From positions 1 to 64,000 of the forward strand of contig NZ_JANYUY010000036.1 of NCBI RefSeq assembly GCF_025060755.1: a stretch of DNA of 64,000 nt, given 5' to 3'. The notes beneath the pieces are model-generated. The model worked only from the letters and a program-made list of their open reading frames with translations. It did no database searches and was not told the origin of the DNA. The DNA is from Paenibacillus doosanensis. GTDB taxonomy: Bacteria > Bacillota > Bacilli > Paenibacillales > NBRC-103111. A program made the position numbers and the translations under genes. Shown here piece after piece: positions 8,556-16,987 of the stretch. How positions within the stretch are numbered: position 1 is the stretch's first letter; every line of letters begins with the position of its first letter.

Positions 8556-9002
8556 TTGAAAAAACAGACGATAGCCATAATGATTTGCACAGTATTGTTC
8601 CTTATCATAACAGCAGGATGTTCCGAAAAAACACCGCCCCTTCCCAAAGTAATGGCGGGCAAAACCCTGATCCCCGTAAAACAAAGCAGCTATTGTTGGG
8701 GGAAATTAGGATGTGCGGACTATGGGGGGCCAAAATCGGTGTTAAAAGGGCAGCAGCCAACGGTTGTGGCTCCGGAATCGAACATTAAGGTGTCATTCAA
8801 TTACAAAGAAGAACCCTCGAACATTAAGGTTACGCTATCACAAGATGAGAAACCGGTTGATATTCCGTTAAAAGACGGTTATTTTCAAGCCCCTAAGCAG
8901 CCAGGCATATATTACTACGGAATTTTTGCCTATTGGAGATCAGATGACGGCAAACATTCCCATGGAGATACGTCATCCGATTTTGTCATTGAAGTCCAGT
9001 GA
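8556..9002 (+). CDS. Small lipoprotein of unknown function
   Basis: I do not recognise this family. The TTG at 8556 has GGAGGCGG five bases upstream and gives a 148-residue product with a lipoprotein signal: KK near the start, a hydrophobic run, and the lipobox ITAGC with the lipidated cysteine at residue 22. The mature part has a YCWGKLGCADYGGP motif with two cysteines, a Ser/Lys-rich middle and an apparently beta-rich end (QPGIYYYGIFAYWRSDDGKHSHGDTSSDF), so it may be a small beta-sandwich domain on the outer face of the membrane. Its base composition is visibly poorer in GC than its neighbours, which suggests separate origin. It lies between a regulator and an importer gene but a terminator follows, so it is likely transcribed alone or with the regulator. 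Confidence 0.65.
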   Translation: MKKQTIAIMICTVLFLIITAGCSEKTPPLPKVMAGKTLIPVKQSSYCWGKLGCADYGGPKSVLKGQQPTVVAPESNIKVSFNYKEEPSNIKVTLSQDEKPVDIPLKDGYFQAPKQPGIYYYGIFAYWRSDDGKHSHGDTSSDFVIEVQ

Positions 9003-9404
9003 TACGCCGTTCGATATGCTACCCAACCCATAGAAGCCGTTCCTTAAGCCGATGGAAGCGCCAGCCGCCATTTGGTCCAAGGGGCGGTTTATTTTTTCCA
9101 TAAAAAGGGATGTTTGCGGCCTGCAACCGATTTTGCACACGCCACAATTTTTGATAAGTCCGCGGCCCGCAAGGCTTTCCGGCAAAAACTGTGCTCCTAA
9201 GCAAAAGGTGTTTATTGAGCCGGCCGGCCGTTTGGCTTAAGGTAAATGACATCGCGGCAGCCACGAGAAGAACAAATCATACGAAAGCGAGGACAAGCAT
9301 CGTAAGAGAACGCAAGAGAAAGCGAGCAGAACAAGGGGAGCATTAAGCAAACGAACCGTTTTACCCAAATCCAAATATTATAGACGAGAGGAAGAACAGA
9401 ATAG
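9003..9404. other. Intergenic region, terminator and leader
   Basis: It holds a terminator-like hairpin at 9065-9098, then a purine-rich leader with two similar segments, ACGAAAGCGAGGACAAG (about 9278-9294) and AGAAAGCGAGCAGAACAAG (about 9314-9332), which could be direct-repeat sites for the YesS-like activator. The ribosome site GACGAGAGGAAG precedes the binding-protein gene. No coding frame in it is convincing. Confidence 0.4.
9065..9098 (+). terminator. Terminator after the small lipoprotein gene
   Basis: CCGCC-AT-TTGG-T-CCAA-GG-GGCGG forms an interrupted stem followed by TTTATTTTTT. It lies about 60 bases after the stop codon. Confidence 0.7.
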
Positions 9405-10727
9405 ATGAACAAGAAAGTGTTGCCTTTAATCGTATCTCTAGGTTTATTCGGCTCCGTAGCGGCAGGCTGCGGCAGCGGGGACGGCGCGAAGCAGGGAGCG
9501 GATAAGGGGGATAAGACCGTGACGCTGCGTCTCTTATCCACCAACCCGCTGGTCGGGGAAGACTCGGTGAAATTATTCGAGCAGCAAAATCCGGGGATCA
9601 AAATCAGCTATGAATACGTACCTACGGCGGATTATTCGGCGAAGTTCGCCGCTCTGGCGGCGGCGGGGGAGATTCCCGACGTATTCTGGACGCAATCCGG
9701 GTTCTATACGGACCAGATTAAGCAGGGGCTGGCGATGGATTTGACCAAGGAGCTGAAAGGGAAAAACTACGAAGGGGACAAGACTTGGGAGGAAACCTTC
9801 GTGCCTGCGCTGCTCGATAATGCCCGCAATGTCGTGAAGAAAGGGTTAGGGGAGCGCGAGACGTACGATTACGGCGTTCCGTTCACGATGACGACGATCG
9901 CCGTGCTGTACGACAAAACGATTTTCGATAAATTGGGCTTGAAGCCGCCGACGACGTGGGATCAATTCATGTCGAATAACGAGGCGCTGAAGCAGGCGGG
10001 CTATACGCCGCTCTCGATGCATAACAACTGGATCGACTGGTATCCGAGATTGTTCTGGGATCAATATACGCGCGATGAATTGACGAAAAATCCGAATGCG
10101 TTCGAGGACAAGACGATGACGTTCTCCAGCGACAGCGTCAAGAAAGGCTTGACCGCGTTCAAAGATTTGTGGGACAAAGGATATTTCCCGCAAAACGGAA
10201 TCACGGCGGAGCTGCAAACGATGCAGCAAATGTTCGTGCAGCGCAAGCTCGGCCAATTCCTGATCGCTCCGGACAAGCTGGAGTACATTATGAACAATGC
10301 GCCTAAGGATATGTCGCTCGCCACTTACTCGCTGCCGGGCATTGCCGGCCTGCCGAGCCGTTCGCTGGGCGGGTCCAGCAACGTCTTCGCCGTGAGCGCA
10401 TCGACCAAACAACCGGAAGAAGCGGTGAAGCTGCTCAAATTCATTACGTCCAAGACGCATTTCTCCCAAGTCGATGCATTGAAGTATTCGAATTCGGGCT
10501 TGAACAATCTGGAGAGCGATCCTCAGCTGGCCCAGTTTTTATCGGGCTTCACCAATGCGGCGGCCGCCGGCTTCAGTCCGGACATTCTGGTGCCGACGAC
10601 GATCAATACGCAAATCAGCACGGCGTTCAAGACCGATCTGCTCCCTAACTATTTGATGGGCAAATACGATCTGGATTACGTCTGCAGCCAGCTGCAAAAA
10701 ATTTACGAAGAAACAAGAGCGAAGTAA
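9405..10727 (+). CDS. Sugar ABC transporter substrate-binding lipoprotein
   Basis: This is a family 1 extracellular solute-binding protein of 440 residues that delivers a carbohydrate to the permease pair encoded next. It has a lipoprotein signal with lipobox VAAGC (cysteine 22), a Gly/Lys/Asp-rich linker, and the typical opening VTLRLLSTNPLVGEDSVKLFEQQNPGIKI, then DVFWTQSGFYTDQ and the hinge-like LYDKTIFDKLGLKPPTTWDQF. Length and order (binding protein first, then two permeases) match YesO of Bacillus. Given GH105 and a GH106-like gene nearby, the ligand may be a rhamnogalacturonan fragment or rhamnoside. That is inference. A hairpin separates it from the permeases and would allow more binding protein than permease to be made. 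Confidence 0.9.
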   Translation: MNKKVLPLIVSLGLFGSVAAGCGSGDGAKQGADKGDKTVTLRLLSTNPLVGEDSVKLFEQQNPGIKISYEYVPTADYSAKFAALAAAGEIPDVFWTQSGFYTDQIKQGLAMDLTKELKGKNYEGDKTWEETFVPALLDNARNVVKKGLGERETYDYGVPFTMTTIAVLYDKTIFDKLGLKPPTTWDQFMSNNEALKQAGYTPLSMHNNWIDWYPRLFWDQYTRDELTKNPNAFEDKTMTFSSDSVKKGLTAFKDLWDKGYFPQNGITAELQTMQQMFVQRKLGQFLIAPDKLEYIMNNAPKDMSLATYSLPGIAGLPSRSLGGSSNVFAVSASTKQPEEAVKLLKFITSKTHFSQVDALKYSNSGLNNLESDPQLAQFLSGFTNAAAAGFSPDILVPTTINTQISTAFKTDLLPNYLMGKYDLDYVCSQLQKIYEETRAK

Positions 10728-10737
10728 ACCTCTCAGA

Positions 10738-10775
10738 AAGGCGACGGGTATCGGATACGAGACGCCTGTCGCCTT
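10738..10775 (+). terminator. Intercistronic hairpin between binding protein and permease
   Basis: AAGGCGACGGG pairs with CCTGTCGCCTT (one G-U) around a loop of about 16 bases. It has only a short T stretch, so it may stabilise the upstream message or terminate partially. Confidence 0.55.
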
Positions 10776-10828
10776 GTTCATTAGAGCTTAATGTAACGGG
10801 CTATTGTGTTTAGAAAGGTGTTGTTCTC

Positions 10829-11734
10829 ATGGTGAAATCCAAGCAGGGCTTTTGGGCGGAGATCAGGGAAAGCGTTCCGGCTTATCTGCTGATTCTTCCT
10901 ACGCTTATCGTGTTCTGCGTCTTCCTGTATACCCCGTTTGTCAACGCGCTGCGGATCAGCACGTACAAATATAACGGCATAGGCGACTTAAACGAATATG
11001 TAGGCTTCGACAATTATGCCACAGTATTGAAAGACCCCAAGTTTTATTCGGCCTTCTGGAATACGTTTAAATTAATCGGAGCGGATGCCGTCCTATCGAT
11101 CGGCATCGGTTTTTTGCTGGCTTACGTGCTGTATAGAGGGATTCCGCTGAAGCGGTTTTTCAGCACCGCCTTGTTCATCCCGTATTTAATTTCGATGGTC
11201 GTTATCGGAAGCATCTGGAGAATCATCTACGACCCGTCGATCGGCCCGCTGAATCAATTGCTGGAGCTAATTGGACTGGGAGACTGGGCACAGCCGTGGC
11301 TGTCCAACGAGCACACGGCGCTGCCGGCGATTATGATGACCTGGATTTGGCATACGATTCCGTTCAACATGCTGATTATGTACGCCAATGTGATGACGAT
11401 GCCGAACGATTTTCTGGAGGCGGCCGAGATGGACGGAGCGACGTCGATGCAGAAGCTGCGCTATGTGATCATCCCTTATTTGATGCCCACGTTCGCCACG
11501 TTATTATTGCTGACGGTAACGAACGACCTGAGAGCCTTCGATATGGTATGGGTCATGACGCAGGGAGGACCCGGCGGCGCGTCGGAGGTTATCACCTCCT
11601 ATGTATACCGCAAAGCGTTCTCTACGCAAAACTTCGGGACGGCTACGGCGGCTTCGATTATTATGATGATCGTGATGGTCGCCATTATGATCTTTTCGCA
11701 GCTGCTCAGACGAAAGGAGGGCGCGCAAAAGTGA
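10829..11734 (+). CDS. Sugar ABC transporter permease (MalF/UgpA type)
   Basis: This is one of the two membrane subunits of the importer: 301 residues with six predicted helices and the cytoplasmic EAA loop, EAAEMDGATSMQKLRYVIIP, which docks onto the ABC ATPase. The N-terminal region YLLILPTLIVFCVFLYTPF is typical of the first permease of family 1 importers. The ATG at 10829 follows AGAAAGGTG. It overlaps the next permease gene by four bases (GTGA), so the pair is translationally coupled. No ATPase gene is present in this operon. Confidence 0.92.
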   Translation: MVKSKQGFWAEIRESVPAYLLILPTLIVFCVFLYTPFVNALRISTYKYNGIGDLNEYVGFDNYATVLKDPKFYSAFWNTFKLIGADAVLSIGIGFLLAYVLYRGIPLKRFFSTALFIPYLISMVVIGSIWRIIYDPSIGPLNQLLELIGLGDWAQPWLSNEHTALPAIMMTWIWHTIPFNMLIMYANVMTMPNDFLEAAEMDGATSMQKLRYVIIPYLMPTFATLLLLTVTNDLRAFDMVWVMTQGGPGGASEVITSYVYRKAFSTQNFGTATAASIIMMIVMVAIMIFSQLLRRKEGAQK

Positions 11735-12564
11735 AAAGCCGCAAAAAAATCGTCAATTCCATCATCTTCGTGATCGTCTTTCTGTACGCCTGCGTATCGT
11801 TATATCCGTTACTGTGGGCGATTCTGCAATCGTTCAAGTCGGAGCGCGAATTTCTGACGAGCATCTGGTCGCTGCCGTCGGGACTCGATTTCACGAATTT
11901 CCGGACCGCGTTTCAAAAAGGCAATTTGGCTACGTATTTCTTCAATACCGTGCGCAATACGGCGGCTACGCTGGTCGTCGATCTCGTATTCATTACGCTG
12001 GCCGGGTTTGCCTTCGCCAAGATGAAGATGAAGTTCAAAAAATTTCTGTACGGGCTTATTTTGGTCAACCTGTTAATCCCTACGCCGATTATTTTGCTGC
12101 CGATGTATTTGCTGATTCTCGATCTGCACATCCAGAACAGCCTGGCCGCCATCGTCTTCCCGTACTTTCAGGGCTTCGCCCCGCTCGGGCTTATTCTGAT
12201 TACGAATTATTTCAACAATATTCCCGACGAAGTCATCGAATCGGCGCGAATCGACGGCTGCAACACCGGGCAAATTCTTGTCAAAATGATCGTGCCGCTG
12301 GCCAAGCCGATCTTGAGCACGTTAACGGTGCTCGGCGGCATGAGCGCCTGGAACGAGTTTATGTGGGCGCTTATCTCGATCAGCGACGTGAAAAAATATA
12401 CGTTGTCCGTAGGCATTTCCACGCTAAACGATAAAACGTCCATTCTCGGTTATACGCCGGTATTTGCAGCTTTGACCGTGAGCGCGATGGTGTTTATCGT
12501 CATCTACTTGCTGGCGCAAAAGGCGTTCGTACAATCTATTACCGCAGGAGCCGTCAAAGGCTAG
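11731..12564 (+). CDS. Sugar ABC transporter permease (MalG/UgpE type)
   Basis: This is the second membrane subunit, 277 residues. It has six predicted helices, the loop ESARIDGCNTGQILVKMIVP, and the family ending FVQSITAGAVKG. The GTG at 11731 overlaps the previous stop codon and has AAAGGAGG eight bases upstream. In-frame starts further upstream would lie in the coding sequence of the first permease and are rejected. The hydrolase gene follows after 12 bases, so importer and hydrolase are one operon. Confidence 0.92.
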   Translation: MKSRKKIVNSIIFVIVFLYACVSLYPLLWAILQSFKSEREFLTSIWSLPSGLDFTNFRTAFQKGNLATYFFNTVRNTAATLVVDLVFITLAGFAFAKMKMKFKKFLYGLILVNLLIPTPIILLPMYLLILDLHIQNSLAAIVFPYFQGFAPLGLILITNYFNNIPDEVIESARIDGCNTGQILVKMIVPLAKPILSTLTVLGGMSAWNEFMWALISISDVKKYTLSVGISTLNDKTSILGYTPVFAALTVSAMVFIVIYLLAQKAFVQSITAGAVKG

Positions 12565-12576
12565 GGGGACACCGAT

Positions 12577-15500
12577 ATGCTATACAAGAATGAACCGTTC
12601 GATATGAGCTTATTTCAACATCCGACGTCCGAGTTTCGCGGCGCGCCGTTCTGGGCCTGGAACACGAAGCTGGAGAAGGAGACGATTACAGAGCAAATTA
12701 AGCAGTTCGCTGCGATGGGGATGGGCGGCTTTCATATCCATACGCGAGTGGGTCTGGAAACGGAGTACTTGGGCCGGGAATATATGGATATGGTCAAGCT
12801 GTGCGTCGAGCAGGCGAAGGAGCAGGGGCTGCTGTGCTGGCTGTATGACGAGGATCGCTGGCCTTCCGGCTACGGGGGCGGCTTCGTTACCGAAAATCCG
12901 GAGTACAGGAGCAAATATTTGGTAGTTACTCCCTTTAAGCAGCGGGAAGGAGAGGCGAAGCCGAGCAACTTCGACTCTTGCGCGGCGGTGTCCGCGAACG
13001 GCCAAGGAACGCTGCTGACGGCGTTTCGCGTCCGTCTGGACGCCGAAGGCTATCTGGACGGCTACGCCGAATGCCAAGAGGACGCGGAAGCGGCGGACGG
13101 AGAGACGATCTGGTACGTCTATTTGGAGCACGGGCAGGACAGTCCGTGGTTCAATAACCAGGCTTATGTCGATACGCTGAGCAAGGAAGCGATCAGCCGT
13201 TTCATCGAGGTGACCCATGAGCGGTATTATCAAGAAGTGGGCGTGGAGTTCGGCCGGACGATCCCGGCGATGTTTACCGATGAGCCGCAGTTTCCGCACA
13301 AGCAATTTCTCGGATATGCCGGCGCGAAGCAGGACGTCATCCTGCCGTTTACCGGCGACTTTGAACAGAGCTTTCGGGCCGAATACGGCGAGAGCCTGAT
13401 CGCCCGACTGCCCGAGCTGCTGTGGGAGCCAAAGGACGGGCAAATCTCCCGGGTCCGCTACCGGTATCACAACCATCTGGCCGAACGGTTCGCCGAAGCG
13501 TTCGCCGACCAGATCGGCCGCTGGTGCGAGGACCACGGCATCATGCTGTGCGGGCATATGATGGAGGAGCCGACGCTGCATTCGCAGACGAAGGCGCTCG
13601 GAGAAGCGATGCGCAGCCTGCGCAGCTTCCATCTGCCCGGGATTGACATGCTCTGCGATCAGCGGGAATACAGCACGGCCAAGCAGGCGCAGAGCATCGC
13701 CCGGCAGTACGGCCGCGGCGGAGTGCTGAGCGAGCTGTACGGCGTGACGAATTGGGATTTCGACTTCCGCAAGCATAAATTGCAGGGAGATTGGATGGCT
13801 GCTCTCGGGGTAACGACCCGGGTGCATCATCTGACCTGGATGAGCATGGGCGGAGAAGCGAAGCGGGATTACCCGGCGTCCATCGGAGAGCAATCGCCGT
13901 GGTACCGCAAATACGGCTTGATCGAGGATCATTTCGCCAGAATCAATACGGTCATGACGAGAGGCCGGGCTTTGGTCCGCATCGGCGTCATTCATCCCGT
14001 CGAATCGTACTGGCTCTATTACGGGCCGAACAATCAGACGAACCTGATCCGCGAGCAGCTGGAGACGAATTTCAAGAACATTACCGAATGGCTGCTGTTC
14101 GGACTGCTGGATTTCGACTATATCGCCGAATCGTTAATCCCCTCATTGGAATCGGACGGGAAGCTGGGGGCGATGGAATACGACGTGATCCTCGTTCCGG
14201 GCTGCGTTACGCTCCGCGGTACGACGCTGGACTTTTTGCGAAGCTTGAAAGCGCGGGGCAAAGAGATTATGTTTATAGGAGAGGCGCCGCGGTATGTCGA
14301 CGCCGTCCCGGACGATGAGCCCCGGCATCTCGCCGAAGCATGCACAAGCATTGCTTTTAATAAATATGAGGTGCTGCAGGCGCTGGAACGGTACCGGATG
14401 CTCGATATCCGCTATGACGGACCGAAATTTCTGAAAAAGCCGAACCACAAAAAAAATTGGGACGGCGAACGGTCGGACAAATATATATACCAGCTGCGGG
14501 CTGAAGGAGAACAGCGGTGGCTGTTGATCGCAAACGGCAAAGCGGAGGACAATCCGGATCTGGTACTTGAAGATCAAATTGTCGTCACGATCCGCGGCTT
14601 GTGGCGGGCGGAGCTGCTGGACACGCTCACCGGGGAGAAGAGCCTGCCGGAAGTCTCCTACCGGGACGGCAACACCATCTTGAAGAGGAAGCTGCTTAGC
14701 CATGACAGCCTGCTGCTGCATCTGGTCCCGGAGCAGGCGGCCGCTCTGGCGCAGCCTGAGACCGGGACGCGGATCACCCCGGCACAGCCTCAAGCCTATG
14801 TGTACGAGCGGCATCTGTTCCAGACTCCGGTCGATATCCGTCTGGAAGAAGACAACGTGCTGCTGCTGGATATGGCGGAATACCGGCTGGACGACGGGCC
14901 GTGGCAGGAGAAGGAAGACATTTTGAAATTGGACAATCATTGCCGCCGGCAGCTCGGTTATCCGCTGAGAAAGGCGGCTTGGGCTCAGCCGTGGGCGGTT
15001 CGCAGCACGACGGCTCCGGAGGAAGCGCCTGTACTGCAGCTGAAGTTTACGTTCGAGTCGGAGCTCGCTTACGAAGGAACCTGCCTTGCGCTGGAAAATA
15101 TCGAATCGACCGAAATTTGCCTTAACGGCGAGCGGATTGAGAAGCAGCCGCAAGGCTATTACGTCGACCGGTCGATTCGGAAGTGCGCTCTTCCGCCGCT
15201 GCGGCAAGGAACGAATACGATTCTGCTGCGCATGCCCTTCGAGCCGAAGACCAATGTGGAGGCGTGCTATCTGCTTGGAGCGTTTCACGTCGAGGCGCTG
15301 GGCTCCGCCGCCAAGATCGTCCCGCCGCCGAGCCGCTATTATTTCGGTTCGCTGACCCGCCAGGGAATGCCGTTCTACGGCGGGAATGCGGTGTATGGCA
15401 TGGAGCTGGAGCTGGAAGCGGGAATTTACGAGCTGCAGCTGTCGAAGTATCGCGCTCCTCTGCTGGAGGTGTACGTGGACGGGGAAGCGGCAGGGGAGAT

Positions 15501-15744
15501 CGTCTTTGCCCCTTACACGCTCCAATTGAACATTAACGCCGCAGGGACGCACCGGATCGAGATAAAAAGCTACGGCAACCGGGTCAATACGTTCGGAACC
15601 GTGCATAACTGCGACGAGAAGGAAGTGTATTTCGATCCTAACGCATGGCGGACCGAAAATGACGGCTGGTCCTATGAATACCGACTGAAGGATACCGGGA
15701 TCGGCAAAGCCCCCGTCCTTCGCTTAATCAGCTTGAAATCATGA
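12577..15744 (+). CDS. Large glycoside hydrolase, GH106 (alpha-L-rhamnosidase)-like
   Basis: This 1055-residue protein lacks a signal peptide, so it should act in the cytoplasm on imported oligosaccharides. The N-terminal region (about 15-115) reads FRGAPFWAWN, then EQIKQFAAMGMGGFHIHTRVG, and LLCWLYDEDRWPSGYGGG, a pattern I associate with GH106-related barrel enzymes of pectin-degrading loci. Further motifs are FTDEPQF and a central HPVESYWLYYGP. The C-terminal 250 residues look like beta-sandwich domains (LALENIESTEICLNGERIE, TNTILLRMPFEPKTNVEACYLLGAF) of the galactose-binding or GH2-like type. Acidic residues in YDEDRW and FTDEP are candidate catalytic groups. Assignment to GH106 is from memory and another related family is possible. 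It starts 12 bases after the permease and is followed closely by a dehydrogenase. Confidence 0.65.
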   Translation: MLYKNEPFDMSLFQHPTSEFRGAPFWAWNTKLEKETITEQIKQFAAMGMGGFHIHTRVGLETEYLGREYMDMVKLCVEQAKEQGLLCWLYDEDRWPSGYGGGFVTENPEYRSKYLVVTPFKQREGEAKPSNFDSCAAVSANGQGTLLTAFRVRLDAEGYLDGYAECQEDAEAADGETIWYVYLEHGQDSPWFNNQAYVDTLSKEAISRFIEVTHERYYQEVGVEFGRTIPAMFTDEPQFPHKQFLGYAGAKQDVILPFTGDFEQSFRAEYGESLIARLPELLWEPKDGQISRVRYRYHNHLAERFAEAFADQIGRWCEDHGIMLCGHMMEEPTLHSQTKALGEAMRSLRSFHLPGIDMLCDQREYSTAKQAQSIARQYGRGGVLSELYGVTNWDFDFRKHKLQGDWMAALGVTTRVHHLTWMSMGGEAKRDYPASIGEQSPWYRKYGLIEDHFARINTVMTRGRALVRIGVIHPVESYWLYYGPNNQTNLIREQLETNFKNITEWLLFGLLDFDYIAESLIPSLESDGKLGAMEYDVILVPGCVTLRGTTLDFLRSLKARGKEIMFIGEAPRYVDAVPDDEPRHLAEACTSIAFNKYEVLQALERYRMLDIRYDGPKFLKKPNHKKNWDGERSDKYIYQLRAEGEQRWLLIANGKAEDNPDLVLEDQIVVTIRGLWRAELLDTLTGEKSLPEVSYRDGNTILKRKLLSHDSLLLHLVPEQAAALAQPETGTRITPAQPQAYVYERHLFQTPVDIRLEEDNVLLLDMAEYRLDDGPWQEKEDILKLDNHCRRQLGYPLRKAAWAQPWAVRSTTAPEEAPVLQLKFTFESELAYEGTCLALENIESTEICLNGERIEKQPQGYYVDRSIRKCALPPLRQGTNTILLRMPFEPKTNVEACYLLGAFHVEALGSAAKIVPPPSRYYFGSLTRQGMPFYGGNAVYGMELELEAGIYELQLSKYRAPLLEVYVDGEAAGEIVFAPYTLQLNINAAGTHRIEIKSYGNRVNTFGTVHNCDEKEVYFDPNAWRTENDGWSYEYRLKDTGIGKAPVLRLISLKS

Positions 15745-15763
15745 GGAAAGAAGGAGAAGCGCG

Positions 15764-16777
15764 ATGAAAGGAATTCATATCGCAGAGCCGTTACAGCTCA
15801 AGCTTATTGAATTGGACAAGCCCGTTCCCAAGGAAAACGAGGCGCTAATTAAAGTGAAATCGGCGGGGATATGCGGCTCCGATATTAACGCGTACCGGGG
15901 GACGAATCCGCTAGTAAGCTATCCCCGCACCATCGGCCATGAAATTGCCGGGGAAGTCATCTCCATCCCTCCCAACGAGCAAGGTATCCGTCCGGGGGAC
16001 AAAGTCATTGTCGACCCGTATTTGTACTGCGGCAAGTGCTATCCATGCAGCCTGAACCGCACGAACTGCTGCGAGCATTTGCAGGTGCTGGGCGTGCATA
16101 CGGACGGCGGCATGGTCGAATACTTCTGCCATCCGGCCCATATGCTGGTTAAAGCGCCGGACGATATGCCGTGGGATATCATGTGCATGGCCGAGCCGCT
16201 GACGATTGCGCTTCATGGACTGCACCGGAGCCGGCTCGCCCGGGGCGAGCATATCGCCATCATCGGCGCGGGCGCCATCGGCTTGCTGGCCGCCCTCGCG
16301 GCCATCCATTACGGAGCCGTTCCGATCGTCATCGATATATTGCAGGAGCGGCTGGAGCAAGCGCGGCAGTTCGGCGTACCCCATGTCATTAACTCCTCGC
16401 GAGAAGATGCCGTGAGAGAGGTTGCCGCCATTACCAAGGGCAGAATGGCCGAGGTCGTGCTGGAAGCGTCCGGTGCCAACCCGGCCGTCCGCATGACGCT
16501 CGATCTGGTCTCCCATGCAGGCAGAATTGCGTTGACCGGCTGGCCCAAGCAGGAAACGTCGCTTCCGACGGATGTCATAACGAAGAAGGAAGTGGACATC
16601 GTCGGCTCGCGGACAAGCGTCGGGGAATTTGCGGAAGCGGTCGATTTGATCTATACCGGCAAAGTCGACGTCCGCAAGCTGCTGACCAAGGTCGTCAGCA
16701 TGGACGAAGCCGTCGACGCGATGGTCGACATCGAGCGTAATCCGAACCGGTATTTGAAGGTGAACGTGCTGCTATAA
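15764..16777 (+). CDS. Zinc-dependent sugar-alcohol or aldonate dehydrogenase
   Basis: This is a 337-residue medium-chain dehydrogenase with catalytic zinc motifs AGICGSDINAYRG and IGHEIAGEV, structural zinc cysteines in YCGKCYPCSLNRTNCC, and the Rossmann motif GAGAIGLLAAL. It is closer to L-galactonate/L-gulonate 5-dehydrogenases (LgoD/YjjN type) and other polyol dehydrogenases than to Tdh at 1.6 kb. The ATG at 15764 follows AAAGAAGGAG. As the last gene of the rhamnoside-like operon it probably oxidises a sugar or sugar acid released by the hydrolase. The exact substrate cannot be read from the sequence. Confidence 0.8.
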   Translation: MKGIHIAEPLQLKLIELDKPVPKENEALIKVKSAGICGSDINAYRGTNPLVSYPRTIGHEIAGEVISIPPNEQGIRPGDKVIVDPYLYCGKCYPCSLNRTNCCEHLQVLGVHTDGGMVEYFCHPAHMLVKAPDDMPWDIMCMAEPLTIALHGLHRSRLARGEHIAIIGAGAIGLLAALAAIHYGAVPIVIDILQERLEQARQFGVPHVINSSREDAVREVAAITKGRMAEVVLEASGANPAVRMTLDLVSHAGRIALTGWPKQETSLPTDVITKKEVDIVGSRTSVGEFAEAVDLIYTGKVDVRKLLTKVVSMDEAVDAMVDIERNPNRYLKVNVLL

Positions 16778-16790
16778 GCCAATTGAAGTT

Positions 16791-16897
16791 CAAGGGAACC
16801 GTTTTTTGAAGCCCGGTGAAGATGTGGTCGCAGGCCGCGCATACCACCGCGCTTCCAGGCGAATGAATGTCCTGGAACGGTTCCTTTGCCTTTTTGT
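16791..16897 (+). terminator. Long hairpin terminator of the hydrolase operon
   Basis: CAAGGGAACCGTT (16791-16803) pairs with AACGGTTCCTTTG (16876-16888), one G-U, followed by CCTTTTTGTTT. The roughly 70-base loop can fold further. It closes the 9.4-16.8 kb operon. Confidence 0.65.
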
Positions 16898-16987
16898 TTC
16901 CCATAATATTCCGCTATAGAGAAGACAAGCAAACGAAAGCCCGGTACCGCGGCTCTGTGATACAATGTTCGGGAGGTGACTTCTTAC

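Noticed and set aside
11296-11730. Upstream extension of the second permease of the first importer
   Set aside because: It would lie within the first permease gene. The GTG at 11731 with its ribosome site and four-base overlap explains the data better.
14143-15606. Long minus-strand open frame (487 codons) opposite the GH106-like gene
   Set aside because: It mirrors the codon pattern of the plus-strand gene, has an Arg/Gln/Leu-rich composition, no ribosome site and no recognisable domain. Long antisense frames are expected in GC-rich genes.
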